From contig NZ_CACSJO010000001.1 in the NCBI RefSeq assembly GCF_902706195.1, forward strand, positions 372,001 through 436,000: a DNA stretch of 64,000 bases. Reading direction: 5' to 3'. A program made the translations under genes and the position numbers. This DNA comes from Novosphingobium sp. 18050 (GTDB taxonomy: Bacteria; Pseudomonadota; Alphaproteobacteria; Sphingomonadales; Sphingomonadaceae). Shown piece by piece: positions 16,792 to 26,086 of the stretch (positions within the stretch are counted from its first letter, which is position 1; each line of letters begins with the position of its first letter). The notes beneath the pieces are model-generated. The model ran no database searches. It saw nothing but the letters and a program-made list of their open reading frames with translations, and was not told the DNA's origin.

Positions 16792-17737
16792 CAAGGCCAA
16801 AGTCGCCGTCCTGATCTCGGGCAGCGGCACCAACATGGCCGCGCTGCTCTATGCCAGCCGCGCGGCCGACTGCCCTTATGAGATCGTGCTGGTCGCGGCC
16901 AACGATCCTGAAGCCAGGGGCTTGGCGCTCGCCGAGGCGGAAGGCGTGGCCACCTTCGCGCTCAGCCACAAGGGCATGAAGCGCCCCGAACATGACGCCG
17001 CGATGGATGCGGCGATCCGTGCCAGCGGCGCCGCATGGGTGGCGCTGGCCGGTTACATGCGCATCCTGACGGCGGAATTCGTGGGCAAGTGGGAAGGCCG
17101 GATGGTCAACATCCACCCTTCGCTTCTGCCCAAGTACACCGGCCTGCACACCCACGACCGCGCGATCGAGGCGGGCGACAGCCATGGCGGCGTCAGCATC
17201 CACCTCGTCACCGCCGAACTGGACGATGGTCCGGTGCTTGGGCAGACCCCGGTTGCGATCCTGCCCGGCGACACAGCAGACACCCTTGCCGCCCGCGTGC
17301 TGATCGCCGAGCACCAGCTCTATTCGCGCTGCCTTGCCAGTCTCGTCACGCGGGAAACCAGCCCCGAATGGCTGCTTGAACGCGTGCGCGAACGGGCGAT
17401 GGAAATGCCCGAGGCAGAGGAAACCGTCAGCCATGGCATGGCGTGCTTCGGCATCGTGAAAGGCAAGAAGTTCGCCTATGTCAGTGCCGATCATCACGGT
17501 GACGGCCGCGTGGCGCTGCTCGTCAAGACCAGCGGGTCTGACGAACAGGCCATGCTTATCGAACAGGACATGGATCGCTACTACCGCCCCGCCTATTTCG
17601 GCGACGGCTGGATCGGCATCCGCCTTGACCTGGGCGATACCGACTGGGACGCCATTCGCGACTGGCTGTGCCGTTCATGGCGCACCGTGGCACCCAAGAA
17701 GCTGACTTCGCTGCTGGATGCCGCCGACGAGTTCTGA
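16784..17737 (+). CDS. purN: Phosphoribosylglycinamide formyltransferase fused to an MmcQ/YjbR-like domain
   Basis: A 317-residue protein. Residues about 5-195 are GAR transformylase with ISGSGTN at 11-17, the catalytic Asn109 and His111 in NIHPSLLP, and Asp147/148 in ELDDGPVL, using 10-formyl-THF to make FGAR. Typical PurN ends near residue 200. The additional 115 residues contain [25 protein letters not shown] and GWIGIRLD, matching the MmcQ/YjbR (CyaY-fold) pattern. The start is TTG at 16784, overlapping the purM stop; no ATG fits. The fusion is read continuously with no frame break. The role of the added domain is unknown. Confidence 0.9.
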   Translation: MANKAKVAVLISGSGTNMAALLYASRAADCPYEIVLVAANDPEARGLALAEAEGVATFALSHKGMKRPEHDAAMDAAIRASGAAWVALAGYMRILTAEFVGKWEGRMVNIHPSLLPKYTGLHTHDRAIEAGDSHGGVSIHLVTAELDDGPVLGQTPVAILPGDTADTLAARVLIAEHQLYSRCLASLVTRETSPEWLLERVRERAMEMPEAEETVSHGMACFGIVKGKKFAYVSADHHGDGRVALLVKTSGSDEQAMLIEQDMDRYYRPAYFGDGWIGIRLDLGDTDWDAIRDWLCRSWRTVAPKKLTSLLDAADEF

Positions 17738-17749
17738 GCCTGTACCGGC

Positions 17750-17995
17750 TCAGACTTCGGTATATTCCACCTGGGGCCGGCTTTCACGCGTGCCGCGATA
17801 GTATTTGGCCGGGTCCTGCGGATCGCCGGCGATCAGGACATGATCGTCGTGCACTTCGACCAGAGTGCCCACGAATGGAAAGCCTTCGAGGCTGCCGTTG
17901 ACGCGAAAGCTCACGGTGTCGCCGATCTTGAAGCTCTTTTCATCGAAGTTGAATTCGAAAGGGCAGCTTTCGCCCGTCTCGCCCATGTCCTGCAT
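17750..17995 (-). CDS. Small conserved-looking hypothetical protein, 81 aa
   Basis: An acidic 81-residue protein of unknown family beginning MQDMGETGESCPFEF. The core KIGDTVSFRVNGSLEGFPF followed by GTLVEVHDDHVLIAG looks like a small beta-barrel (SH3/KOW-like) fold. The ATG at 17995 has a strong AGGAG site seven bases upstream; an earlier in-frame start is less likely. It ends 12 bases from the convergent purN stop. Cytosolic. Function unknown. Confidence 0.7.
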   Translation of the reverse strand: MQDMGETGESCPFEFNFDEKSFKIGDTVSFRVNGSLEGFPFVGTLVEVHDDHVLIAGDPQDPAKYYRGTRESRPQVEYTEV

Positions 17996-18106
17996 TGCCG
18001 CTCTCCTTTTGCGAAGCATAGTACAGCAGCGATCCAGAGTGGATCAAACCCAAATGACAGGGCTGGCAGCGCCGTCCCGATATCGGGGCAGTTCTGCAAC
18101 GTATTC

Positions 18107-18241
18107 TTAGTACGAAGTGGTTGCAGCCTGTGCGTCCGACGTGCCGAACGGCATTACCGTGTCCGTGGTGTTGGCCACCCGGGATGCCAGGACCGCGCCC
18201 AGAAACGAGATGACTGCGGCAATCAGAATGGTCCTGGTCAT
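18107..18241 (-). CDS. Small exported or membrane peptide, 44 aa
   Basis: A 44-residue peptide with an N-terminal hydrophobic segment (ILIAAVISFLGAVLA) and a polar tail ending DAQAATTSY. The start ATG at 18241 is chosen because it places the charged residue right before the hydrophobic stretch; the frame extends upstream but into sequence that contains the ndk terminator. No family recognised. It could be a signal-anchored small membrane protein; weak ribosome binding site. Confidence 0.35.
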   Translation of the reverse strand: MTRTILIAAVISFLGAVLASRVANTTDTVMPFGTSDAQAATTSY

Positions 18242-18321
18242 TGAAACGCTAAATCCTGCAACGAGGCGCGCGGCCCCTCCCGTGGGCGGCGACGCTAGGC
18301 GTGCTTGCGAGTCGCGCCAAA

Positions 18322-18347
18322 GAAAAAGGCCGCCGAAACCGGCGACC
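18322..18347 (-). terminator. Terminator downstream of ndk
   Basis: On the minus strand a GC-rich stem (GGTCGCCGG with GGCGGCC, short TTTC loop) is followed by TTTTTC. It lies about 48 bases after the ndk stop. Confidence 0.7.
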
Positions 18348-18394
18348 TTCATCCTTGTTGCGAAGAATTAACCCCCGCAATTCAAGTGGGGTAA

Positions 18395-18817
18395 TCAGCC
18401 CACCAGTTCTTCCGGCTTGAAGAAGTAGGCGATCTCGATCGCTGCGTTCTCTTCCGAGTCCGAACCGTGGACCGAGTTGGCCTCGATCGATTCGGCCAGT
18501 TCCTTGCGGATCGTGCCGGCATCGGCGTTCTCGGGGTTGGTGGCGCCCATGATATCGCGGTTGCGCTTCACGGCGTCTTCACCCTCGAGGACCTGAACCA
18601 CGACCGGGCCCGAGATCATGAACGAGACGAGGTCACCGAAGAAGGGACGCTCGGCGTGAACGGCGTAGAAGCCCTCAGCCTGCTCCTTGGACATCTGGAT
18701 GCGCTTGGAAGCGACGACGCGCAGGCCGGCTTCCTCGAGCATCTTGGTCACGGCACCGGTCAGGTTACGGCGGGTTGCGTCGGGCTTGATGATCGAAAAG
18801 GTGCGGGTGACCGACAT
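18395..18817 (-). CDS. ndk: Nucleoside diphosphate kinase
   Basis: A 140-residue enzyme exchanging the gamma phosphate among nucleoside di- and triphosphates through a phosphohistidine. It begins with the typical [16 protein letters not shown] and includes the active-site NSVHGSDS with the catalytic His, the [10 protein letters not shown] loop and the C-terminal [11 protein letters not shown]. Length is normal and the start is standard. It stands alone with its own terminator; holC and pepA lie upstream on the same strand about 240 bases away. Confidence 0.98.
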   Translation of the reverse strand: MSVTRTFSIIKPDATRRNLTGAVTKMLEEAGLRVVASKRIQMSKEQAEGFYAVHAERPFFGDLVSFMISGPVVVQVLEGEDAVKRNRDIMGATNPENADAGTIRKELAESIEANSVHGSDSEENAAIEIAYFFKPEELVG

Positions 18818-19027
18818 GGAACTGTTCCTTGCGAAATGGGAAAGTGTGAATTGTTGGGCGCGCCCCTAGCGGGCTTTGCCGAGGGCGGCAAGCATGGCGT
18901 CGTCGGGTGGGTGCATGCTTCGCTGGAGCGCCGGCCGGAGCTTACTTCGACAACCTCGGCGTGAGCGGGGTTTGAGAAGGAAATACCTGTCCCAAGGCTG
19001 CATTGGATTGAAGGCGGTTTCCGCGAT

Positions 19028-19053
19028 CCGCTCAGGCCGAGCCTGTCGAAGCC
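19028..19053. repeat. Dispersed repeat, family B copy 1
   Basis: CCGCTCAGGCCGAGCCTG followed by TCGAAGCC, containing the imperfect palindrome CTCAGGCCGAGCCTG. A second copy with a few changes is at 56049-56075. Similar sequences are, to my recollection, common between sphingomonad genes. Confidence 0.5.
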
Positions 19054-19060
19054 ACCTCGG

Positions 19061-19522
19061 TCATCCCGCCTGAACCCAGCGCCCGCCTTCCTGCTTCCAG
19101 TAGAAGTGTTCCACTCCCTCGCGGGTGCGCAGTTCTCGCCAGACCTGCCGCGCTTGCTGCACGGTCTCGTCGTCGAACAGATAGAACGTGCGCGCGAAGG
19201 GCGATGCGCCCTCGCACCACTTGCCATCGGCGATGGCGAGAAACGCCGCACCATTGGTCGGTTCGGGCTTGTCGGAGATGAGGATCGGCTGGCGATCCTC
19301 GCTCCCTTGCCCGGCATGCCCATTGGCAAGGAACGTCTCGGGCCCGAGCGACCACAGTGCGCGCGAAATCCGCTCGCGCTGACCCTCGTTGCCCGAAACG
19401 ACGAGCAGGCGCCCGCCGTCCGAAAGCACCTTGCGCGCGATCAGCGGCAAGGCCGCCTCGGCGGGGTCGCGGCTCAGCTGGTAGAAGTCCACGCGCACGA
19501 GCTGCGACCCTTCTTCGCTCAC
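19061..19522 (-). CDS. holC: DNA polymerase III subunit chi
   Basis: A 153-residue clamp-loader accessory protein that links the replicase to single-strand binding protein. It begins from GTG at 19522, whose GTGA overlaps the pepA stop, a coupled start. Chi-family features are RVDFYQLSRDPAEAALPLIARK, GRLLVVSGNEGQRERIS, WSLGPETFLANG, PILIS and the C-terminal HFYWKQEGGRWVQAG. pepA-holC is a conserved pair in proteobacteria, supporting the call. Confidence 0.9.
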   Translation of the reverse strand: MSEEGSQLVRVDFYQLSRDPAEAALPLIARKVLSDGGRLLVVSGNEGQRERISRALWSLGPETFLANGHAGQGSEDRQPILISDKPEPTNGAAFLAIADGKWCEGASPFARTFYLFDDETVQQARQVWRELRTREGVEHFYWKQEGGRWVQAG

Positions 19523-20982
19523 GCTTCCAGCGTATCGCGCACGAAACGGTCGAGCAGGCGCACGCCGAAGCCGGTCGCGCCCTTGTCCCAGGTGGCGCCG
19601 GCCTTGTCGGTCCATACGGTGCCGGCAATGTCGAGGTGCGCCCAGGGGGTGTCGTTCTCGATGAAGCGCAGCAGGAACTGCGCCGCAGTGATCGAGCCGC
19701 CGAAGCGCGGGCCAACGTTCTTGATGTCGGCGATCGGGCTGTCGATCATCTTGTCATAGGCCGAACCCATCGGCATGCGCCACAGGCGATCACCCGAAGC
19801 GTCACCGGCAGCGTTCAGTTCGGCTGCAAGCGCATCGTCGTTAGAGAACAGGCCGGCATATTCATGCGCGAGGCTAAGGATGATCGCACCGGTCAGCGTG
19901 GCAAGGTCGATGACCTTGGCGGGACTGTATTCGCGCTGCACCCAGGTCAGTGCGTCGCACAGGACGAGGCGGCCTTCGGCGTCGGTGTTGATGACTTCGA
20001 TGGTCTGACCCGACATCGAGGTAACGACGTCACCCGGGCGCTGGGCGTTACCGTCGGGCATATTCTCGACGAGGCCGCAGACGCCGATCACGTTGGCCTT
20101 GGCCTTGCGCAGCGCGAGCGCGAGCATCGTACCGGCAACCGCGCCGGCGCCGCCCATGTCCCACTTCATGTCTTCCATGCCGCCGGCCGGCTTGATCGAG
20201 ATGCCGCCGGTGTCGAAGGTCACGCCCTTGCCGACGAAGGCCACGGGCTTCTCGCCCTCGGTCCCGCCCAGCCACTCCATGACGAGGATACGTGCAGGGC
20301 GAACGGAGCCCTGCGCCACGCCGAGCAGCGAGCCCATGCCGAGCGCAGCCATTTCCTTGTCGTCAAGGACGCGGATATTGAGGCCGGTGCCTGCCATGCG
20401 CGCCTTGCAGCGCTCCACAAAGCTCTCGGGGTAGATGATGTTGGCGGGCTCGGTGACGAGTTCGCGGGTAAAGGACACGCCCTGCCCGATGGCCTGCTCG
20501 ATTTCCCAGGCGGCCTCGGTGCCTTCCGGCGCGCCGACCACGGAAATTTCGGTGAGGCTGGGCTTGGCATCCGCGCCCAGCTTTGTGCGATAGACGTCAT
20601 GGCGCCACGAACGCAGCACCGCGCCCAGCAGCGCGCCGGCCGCTTCCTCAGCGGTGAGACCCGCGCCGCTCAGGTCCAGCGTCAGCGCAGTCTCGCCGCT
20701 TGTCAGGTACTTGGCGACGACATTGGCGCCCGCACGCTCGATCGCACCCTTGCGGTCCTTGGCCGAAGCCTCGCCGATGCCGGCCAGCGCCGCGCGCACG
20801 ACGTTGCCACCGCGCTCGGCGAATCCCTCGAAGACCTGGCCCGCCTTACCGGAAAACCGTGCCATCTTCGCGCCTTCGGCCAGCACCGGCTCAAGGTCGG
20901 CCGGCAGCGCGTCCTGGTTGACGAAGCGGGCAACGAGACGGGCATTGGGGGCAATTGCCGCGCCAAGGAACTGGATCTTCAT
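19519..20982 (-). CDS. pepA: Leucyl aminopeptidase (cytosol aminopeptidase, M17)
   Basis: A 487-residue two-zinc M17 exopeptidase. The signature NTDAEGRL is present, preceded by VGKGVTFDTGGISIKP with metal ligands (Lys and Asp) and MKWDMGGAGAV. The N-terminal regulatory domain (about 1-160) includes EEAAGALLGAVLRSW. The ATG at 20982 follows an AGGAG site; a frame extension to 21030 is disregarded. It overlaps holC by 4 bases and is divergent from lptD across 95 bases. It acts in the cytosol in peptide turnover. Confidence 0.96.
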   Translation of the reverse strand: MKIQFLGAAIAPNARLVARFVNQDALPADLEPVLAEGAKMARFSGKAGQVFEGFAERGGNVVRAALAGIGEASAKDRKGAIERAGANVVAKYLTSGETALTLDLSGAGLTAEEAAGALLGAVLRSWRHDVYRTKLGADAKPSLTEISVVGAPEGTEAAWEIEQAIGQGVSFTRELVTEPANIIYPESFVERCKARMAGTGLNIRVLDDKEMAALGMGSLLGVAQGSVRPARILVMEWLGGTEGEKPVAFVGKGVTFDTGGISIKPAGGMEDMKWDMGGAGAVAGTMLALALRKAKANVIGVCGLVENMPDGNAQRPGDVVTSMSGQTIEVINTDAEGRLVLCDALTWVQREYSPAKVIDLATLTGAIILSLAHEYAGLFSNDDALAAELNAAGDASGDRLWRMPMGSAYDKMIDSPIADIKNVGPRFGGSITAAQFLLRFIENDTPWAHLDIAGTVWTDKAGATWDKGATGFGVRLLDRFVRDTLEA

Positions 20983-21077
20983 GGATTCTCCTGGATTTCC
21001 CCGGTGAAACGCTGATCTTGTGCGCTTCACCGCATGACTGGATTGCAGTTAGGCACAGGCGATGCGATAGGCAACCC

Positions 21078-23429
21078 ATGCTCCCTGCCGTGCAGAACCC
21101 GCTGCAAGCCCCGATCCGTCTCAAGGTCCGCCGCTTGCGCCCTCTTTCCCTGCGCGCGCTGGCTTTGGGCATCGCTGCTGCACCCGTCTTTTACACGGCT
21201 TTGCCCGGCACGGCCCTGGCCCAGGACGTTTCGCGTCAGGTCGACACCGGCCCGATGGTAGGCCAGCCCCCCGCACCGCCGCCTGCCACCGCCGAAGCGG
21301 AGCCGGTCGCCTTCGAGGCGGACGACGTTCAGTACGAACAGAATAGCGAACTGGTCACCGCGACCGGCAATGTCGTACTGCGTCGCCGCGACGAAAAGGG
21401 GCAGGCCCAGTCCGTCCGATCGGACAAGGTCACCTGGGACCGCAAAAGCGGTAAAATTCTGGCCACTGGCAACGTGCGCCTCGTCGATCAGGACGGCAAC
21501 CAGCTTTACACCGAACAGGTCGAACTGACCGACCAGCTCAAGACGGGCATGATGGAGAACCTGCTTCTCGTCATGCGCGAAGGCGGGCGTTTGGCCGCAC
21601 TCAAGGGTGAGCGGATCGCCAATGGCGACGTCATCCTCAATCAGGCGGCCTATACCGGCTGCGATGTCACCGACGACGAAGGCTGTCCCAAGAAGCCGTC
21701 CTGGCGAATCGTCGCCAAGCAGGTGGTCTATTCCGAAGAAAAAAAGCGCGTCCATTTCAAGGATGCGCGGATCGAACTGTTCGGCTTCGTCCAGCTGCCC
21801 CTGCTCGGGCTTACCATCGGCACGGACGGCGGCTCCGTTTCCGGCTTCCTGATCCCGGACATCCGCTCCAGCCCGTCGAACGGCATCGAGCTGGCGCAGT
21901 CCTACTTCTGGAAGATCGCCGAGAACCGCGACCTTACCGGCACGCTTTCTGCCTATACACAGGCTGCGCCGATGGCCTCGCTGCAGTACCGCGCGCTGAC
22001 CGACAGGAGCGCGTACCAGATTACCGGCTACGCGACCTCCAGCAGCAGAATCCCCATCGCCGGCGGCACGGACATTACCAGCCCCGATGGCAAGCGCGCG
22101 TTTCGCGGCTACATCTTCGCCAACGGCCGCCTGCAACTCGACGACAACTGGAGCGTGACCGGCTCGATCCGCCGCGCGACTGACCGCACGTTCCTGCGCC
22201 GCTACGATCTCAGCCGCGACGATCGCCTGCGCTCGGCGATCGAGATCGAGCGGATCGACGACGACAGCTATTTTTCCATCGCCGGCTATACGACGCAGAC
22301 CATGCAGGCAGACCGCGTGCAGGGGCAGATCCCGGTCGCCCTGCCGGTGATCGACTATCGCCGCCGCATCGATGACCCGCTGCTGGGCGGCAAATTCGAA
22401 ATTCAGGCCAATACGCTGTCCATTACCCGCTCCGACGGTCAGGACACCCAGCGCGCCTTCGCCAGCGGGCAGTGGTCGCTGCGCAAGCTGACCGGCATGG
22501 GGCAGGAAGTGACGCTGACCGGCCTCGTGCGCGGCGACGTCTATCATTCCGACGATAACCTCGACACCGACACGGTGCTCTATCGAGGCACGGCCGGATG
22601 GCAGGGACGCGGCATCGCCACGGCCGCCGTCGACGTGAAATGGCCGTTCGTGGGCCAGGTCTTCGGCGGCACGCAAGTGCTGACCCCGCGCTTCCAGGTC
22701 GTTGCCAGCCCAAAAATCAGGAACCTGGCGATTCCCAACGAGGATTCGCGCGCGATCGAACTGGACACCGGCAACCTGTTCTCGCTCAACCGCTTCCCCG
22801 GTTACGACCGGGTCGAGGACGGCGTGCGCTTCACGTATGGGTTCGACTGGCAGTTCGAGCGGTCGCGCTGGCGGATCAAGTCCACCGTCGGCCAGTCGGT
22901 GCGCCTGACCAACCGCGAGACCGTGCTGCCCGACGGCACCGGCCTTGCCAACAAGACCTCGGACATCGTCGGCCGCACCGAGATACGTTACCGCGATGCC
23001 ATCAACTTCGTGCACCGCTTCCGCGTCGACAAGGACACCCTTGCCATCCGCCGCAACGAATTCGACGCGGTCATCGGCAACACCCGCTCCTACCTGGAAA
23101 TCGGCTACACCAAGCTGAACCGCGACATTTCCGAGGAAATCGAAGATCTCCAGGACCGCGAGGAACTGCGGGCCGCGGGCCGCATCGCGTTTGCCCGGTA
23201 TTGGTCGATGTTCGGCTCGGCGGTCGTCAACATGACCTCCCGCAAAGAGGACCCCGACAACGGCTCGAACGGCTTCCAGCCGCTGCGCACCCGCCTCGGC
23301 GCCGCTTACGAGGACGACTGCATCCAGATTTCGCTTACCTGGCGGCGTGATTATGTGGCGCTGGGCGACGTGAAGCGGGGCGATTCGTTCCAGCTAGGCT
23401 TCGCCTTGAAGAACATCGGGGCACACTAA
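21078..23429 (+). CDS. lptD: LPS-assembly protein LptD
   Basis: A 783-residue outer-membrane protein that inserts LPS into the outer leaflet with LptE. A long basic start and hydrophobic segment (LRALALGIAAAPVFYTALPGTALA) forms the signal peptide. An OstA/LptA-like N-terminal domain (EADDVQYEQNSELVTATGNVVLR) follows, and then the LptD beta-barrel from about residue 290. Cysteines in GCDVTDDEGC and DDCIQ are candidates for the disulphides needed for maturation. It heads the lptD-surA-pdxA-rsmA cluster in the same order as E. coli. Confidence 0.94.
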   Translation: MLPAVQNPLQAPIRLKVRRLRPLSLRALALGIAAAPVFYTALPGTALAQDVSRQVDTGPMVGQPPAPPPATAEAEPVAFEADDVQYEQNSELVTATGNVVLRRRDEKGQAQSVRSDKVTWDRKSGKILATGNVRLVDQDGNQLYTEQVELTDQLKTGMMENLLLVMREGGRLAALKGERIANGDVILNQAAYTGCDVTDDEGCPKKPSWRIVAKQVVYSEEKKRVHFKDARIELFGFVQLPLLGLTIGTDGGSVSGFLIPDIRSSPSNGIELAQSYFWKIAENRDLTGTLSAYTQAAPMASLQYRALTDRSAYQITGYATSSSRIPIAGGTDITSPDGKRAFRGYIFANGRLQLDDNWSVTGSIRRATDRTFLRRYDLSRDDRLRSAIEIERIDDDSYFSIAGYTTQTMQADRVQGQIPVALPVIDYRRRIDDPLLGGKFEIQANTLSITRSDGQDTQRAFASGQWSLRKLTGMGQEVTLTGLVRGDVYHSDDNLDTDTVLYRGTAGWQGRGIATAAVDVKWPFVGQVFGGTQVLTPRFQVVASPKIRNLAIPNEDSRAIELDTGNLFSLNRFPGYDRVEDGVRFTYGFDWQFERSRWRIKSTVGQSVRLTNRETVLPDGTGLANKTSDIVGRTEIRYRDAINFVHRFRVDKDTLAIRRNEFDAVIGNTRSYLEIGYTKLNRDISEEIEDLQDREELRAAGRIAFARYWSMFGSAVVNMTSRKEDPDNGSNGFQPLRTRLGAAYEDDCIQISLTWRRDYVALGDVKRGDSFQLGFALKNIGAH

Positions 23430-23682
23430 GCGGGAAAGGGGCCCGGCGTCGTGAAGCCGCGCGGGCCAAGCTTGCCGAAGCCGCCGACAGCATCCTCCGA
23501 TGTACGTGCCGGAAACATTGGCACTCCCGAGCAAAGCCGCTATCGGGTGTGCTCATTTTCAGTTAAGCCGCCCCGGGGCACGTGGGGAGCAGGTACGCGA
23601 TACGATACGGCAGGCAGCTCCAGCAGGGCACCTGCCCGGGATGATCCGGCTTTGGCCGGTCGAAGACGGGATTGAAATCACG

Positions 23683-25059
23683 GTGCAAGCAGTCAATACG
23701 CTCAGCCAGACCAGGCGCAGCAGTTTCATCAGGCGAGCATTCCTTTCCGTCGGCAGCCTGGCCGCACTCGCGTCGGCGCTCGGCGCCGGCACGGTTCAGG
23801 CGCAGTCTGCGCCGCAGGGCGAGATCGTCATCCCTGACGACGTGAAGATTTTCGGCAACGATAACCCCAACGTGCGCCGCGCGACGGCCGTGGTGAACGG
23901 CGACGTGATCACCGGCACCGATGTCGACCAGCGACTGGCGCTCATCGTCGCGGCTAACCAGGGCAAGATCGACGACGAGGAAATGAAGCGCCTGCGCCTG
24001 CAGATCCTGCGCAACCTCATCGACGAGACGTTGCAGATCCAGGAAGCCAAGGCTGCCGACGTTTCTGTAGCCGACGCCCAGGTCGACCAGTCCTACGCCC
24101 GCGTGGCGCAGCAGAACTTCAATCAGAACGTCAGCGCGATGGACGCCTACCTCAAGCGCGTCGGCTCCTCGCCGGAATCGCTGAAGCGCCAGATTCGCGG
24201 CGAACTGTCGTGGCAGAACCTGCTCCAGCGCAACGTCCAGCCCTTCATCAACGTCTCCGACGACGAGGTGAACGAGAACCTCTCCCGCCTGAAGGCTGCC
24301 AAGGGCACCGAGGAATACCGCCTCGGAGAGATCTACATGTCGGCCGCGCCGGATGCACGCCAGCAGGTCTACGAGAACGCCACGAAGATCGTCCAGCAGC
24401 TGCGTTCGGGCGGCAGCTTCGTTGCGTATGCCCGCCAGTATTCGGAAGCCACAACCGCATCGGTCGGCGGCGACCTGGGCTGGGTCCGCCTCGCCCAGCT
24501 TCCGAGCGAACTGCAGGTCGTCGCGCGTGACCTGGAAACCGGCCAGCTGGTCGGCCCGGTCGAAGTACCCGGCGGTTTCGACATCCTCTACCTGATCGAC
24601 AAGCGCCAGGTCCTCACCGCCGATCCGCGCGATGCGATCCTTTCGCTCAAGCAGATCTCGCTGCCCTTCCCCAAGGGCGTCAGCGAGGCTGAGGCCGGCA
24701 AGCGCGCCGAATCCTTCGCCGCCGGCATCAAGGCGGCCAAGGGCTGCGGCGATGTCGACAAGGTGGCAACGGGTCTTGGCGCCCAAGTCGTGACCAACGA
24801 TCAGGTCAAGGCACGCGACCTGCCAGCCCAAATCCAGACCTCTATCCTTCAGCTGTCACCCGGCGAAACGCTGCCCCCGTTCGGCTCGCTCGACGAGGGC
24901 ATTCGCATCCTCATGCTCTGCGGCCGCGATGATCCGCAGGTCAACGACGGTCCCAGCTTCGAACAGCTGCAGGCCCAGCTCGAGGACGACCGCGTCAACA
25001 AGCGCGCGCAGACCTACCTGCGCGACCTGCGCCGTGACGCAATCATCGAATACAATTGA
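23683..25059 (+). CDS. surA: Periplasmic chaperone/peptidyl-prolyl isomerase SurA
   Basis: A 458-residue periplasmic chaperone for outer-membrane proteins. From the GTG at 23683 a short basic segment (SQTRRSSFIRR) precedes a hydrophobic signal core (AFLSVGSLAALASALGAG) ending before VQAQ. The SurA N-terminal domain includes RRATAVVNGDVITGTDVDQRL, and a parvulin PPIase domain follows (AYARQYSEATTASVGGDLGWV). A second, degenerate domain is in the C-terminal half. An ATG at 23641 is an alternative start that would place an acidic stretch before the signal. It follows lptD and precedes pdxA. Confidence 0.9.
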   Translation: MQAVNTLSQTRRSSFIRRAFLSVGSLAALASALGAGTVQAQSAPQGEIVIPDDVKIFGNDNPNVRRATAVVNGDVITGTDVDQRLALIVAANQGKIDDEEMKRLRLQILRNLIDETLQIQEAKAADVSVADAQVDQSYARVAQQNFNQNVSAMDAYLKRVGSSPESLKRQIRGELSWQNLLQRNVQPFINVSDDEVNENLSRLKAAKGTEEYRLGEIYMSAAPDARQQVYENATKIVQQLRSGGSFVAYARQYSEATTASVGGDLGWVRLAQLPSELQVVARDLETGQLVGPVEVPGGFDILYLIDKRQVLTADPRDAILSLKQISLPFPKGVSEAEAGKRAESFAAGIKAAKGCGDVDKVATGLGAQVVTNDQVKARDLPAQIQTSILQLSPGETLPPFGSLDEGIRILMLCGRDDPQVNDGPSFEQLQAQLEDDRVNKRAQTYLRDLRRDAIIEYN

Positions 25060-25081
25060 TCTTCGCAGCGGGGCGGCTGAC

Positions 25082-26086
25082 ATGACAGTGGCGGCCCCGC
25101 TCGCCATTTCCCTGGGCGACCCTGCGGGCATCGCGCCCGAAGTGATAGTCGAGGCATGGGTCCGGCGCGAAGAACAGGGGCTCGCCCCGTTCTTCGTCGT
25201 CGGCGGCGCCGCGGTTCTGCGCGCCGCCGCCGCCTCGCGCGGCCTCGACCTCGCGATAACCCGCATTACCGAACCGCAGGGCGCGATTGCGACATTCGCC
25301 GCCGCCCTGCCCGTCCTCGGCGACGAGGACTGCGCACCCTCGTTCGGCGAGCCGACCATCGACGGCGCCCGCCTCGCGCTCCATTCGCTCACGCGCGCCG
25401 CTCAGCTGGCGCTGTCCGGGGAAGCGGGCGCGGTGGTTACCGGGCCGATCGCCAAATCGAAGCTCGCCGCAGTCGGCTTCACCCAGCCCGGGCAAACCGA
25501 ATTCCTTGCCGATGCCTGCGGCCTCCCGCACGAAGATGCGGTGATGATGCTGGCCGGTCCATCGCTGCGGACTGTGCCGCTGACCGTGCACGAAGCGCTC
25601 AGCGCCGTGCCCGGCCTCGTCACCCGCGAACTGATCGAGCGCAAGGCGCGCATCGTCGCCCTGACACTCGCCCGCGATTTCGGCCTTGCCGCCCCACGCA
25701 TCGCGATCACCGGCCTCAACCCCCACGCGGGCGAGGACGGACGCATGGGCACCGAAGACCGCGACGTCATCGCCCCCGCCATCGCAGCACTGCGCGGCGA
25801 GGGCCTGACCATTACCGGACCGCATCCCGCAGATGCCCTTTTCGCCGCGCACGAGCGAACCCGCTACGACGTGGCCTTGTGCATGTACCATGACCAGGCG
25901 CTGATCCCGATCAAGACGCTGGATTTCGATCAGGGCGTGAACGTCACCCTCGGCCTGCCCATCGTGCGCACCTCGCCCGACCACGGCACCGCCTTCGCCA
26001 TCGCCGGCAGACACGAAGCCAGCGCCGGGGCCATGATCGCCGCGATCCGCATGGCGGGTGAATGCGCCGCCAGGAGAGCCCTTTGA
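25082..26086 (+). CDS. pdxA: 4-hydroxythreonine-4-phosphate dehydrogenase
   Basis: A 334-residue NAD- and metal-dependent enzyme of the pyridoxal phosphate pathway. It begins [20 protein letters not shown], typical of PdxA. The [15 protein letters not shown]-like (GQTEFLAD), [10 protein letters not shown] and [11 protein letters not shown] motifs carry metal and substrate residues. The ATG at 25082 fits family length; open sequence upstream runs through surA. Its stop overlaps rsmA by 4 bases (TTGA), so expression is coupled. Confidence 0.95.
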   Translation: MTVAAPLAISLGDPAGIAPEVIVEAWVRREEQGLAPFFVVGGAAVLRAAAASRGLDLAITRITEPQGAIATFAAALPVLGDEDCAPSFGEPTIDGARLALHSLTRAAQLALSGEAGAVVTGPIAKSKLAAVGFTQPGQTEFLADACGLPHEDAVMMLAGPSLRTVPLTVHEALSAVPGLVTRELIERKARIVALTLARDFGLAAPRIAITGLNPHAGEDGRMGTEDRDVIAPAIAALRGEGLTITGPHPADALFAAHERTRYDVALCMYHDQALIPIKTLDFDQGVNVTLGLPIVRTSPDHGTAFAIAGRHEASAGAMIAAIRMAGECAARRAL

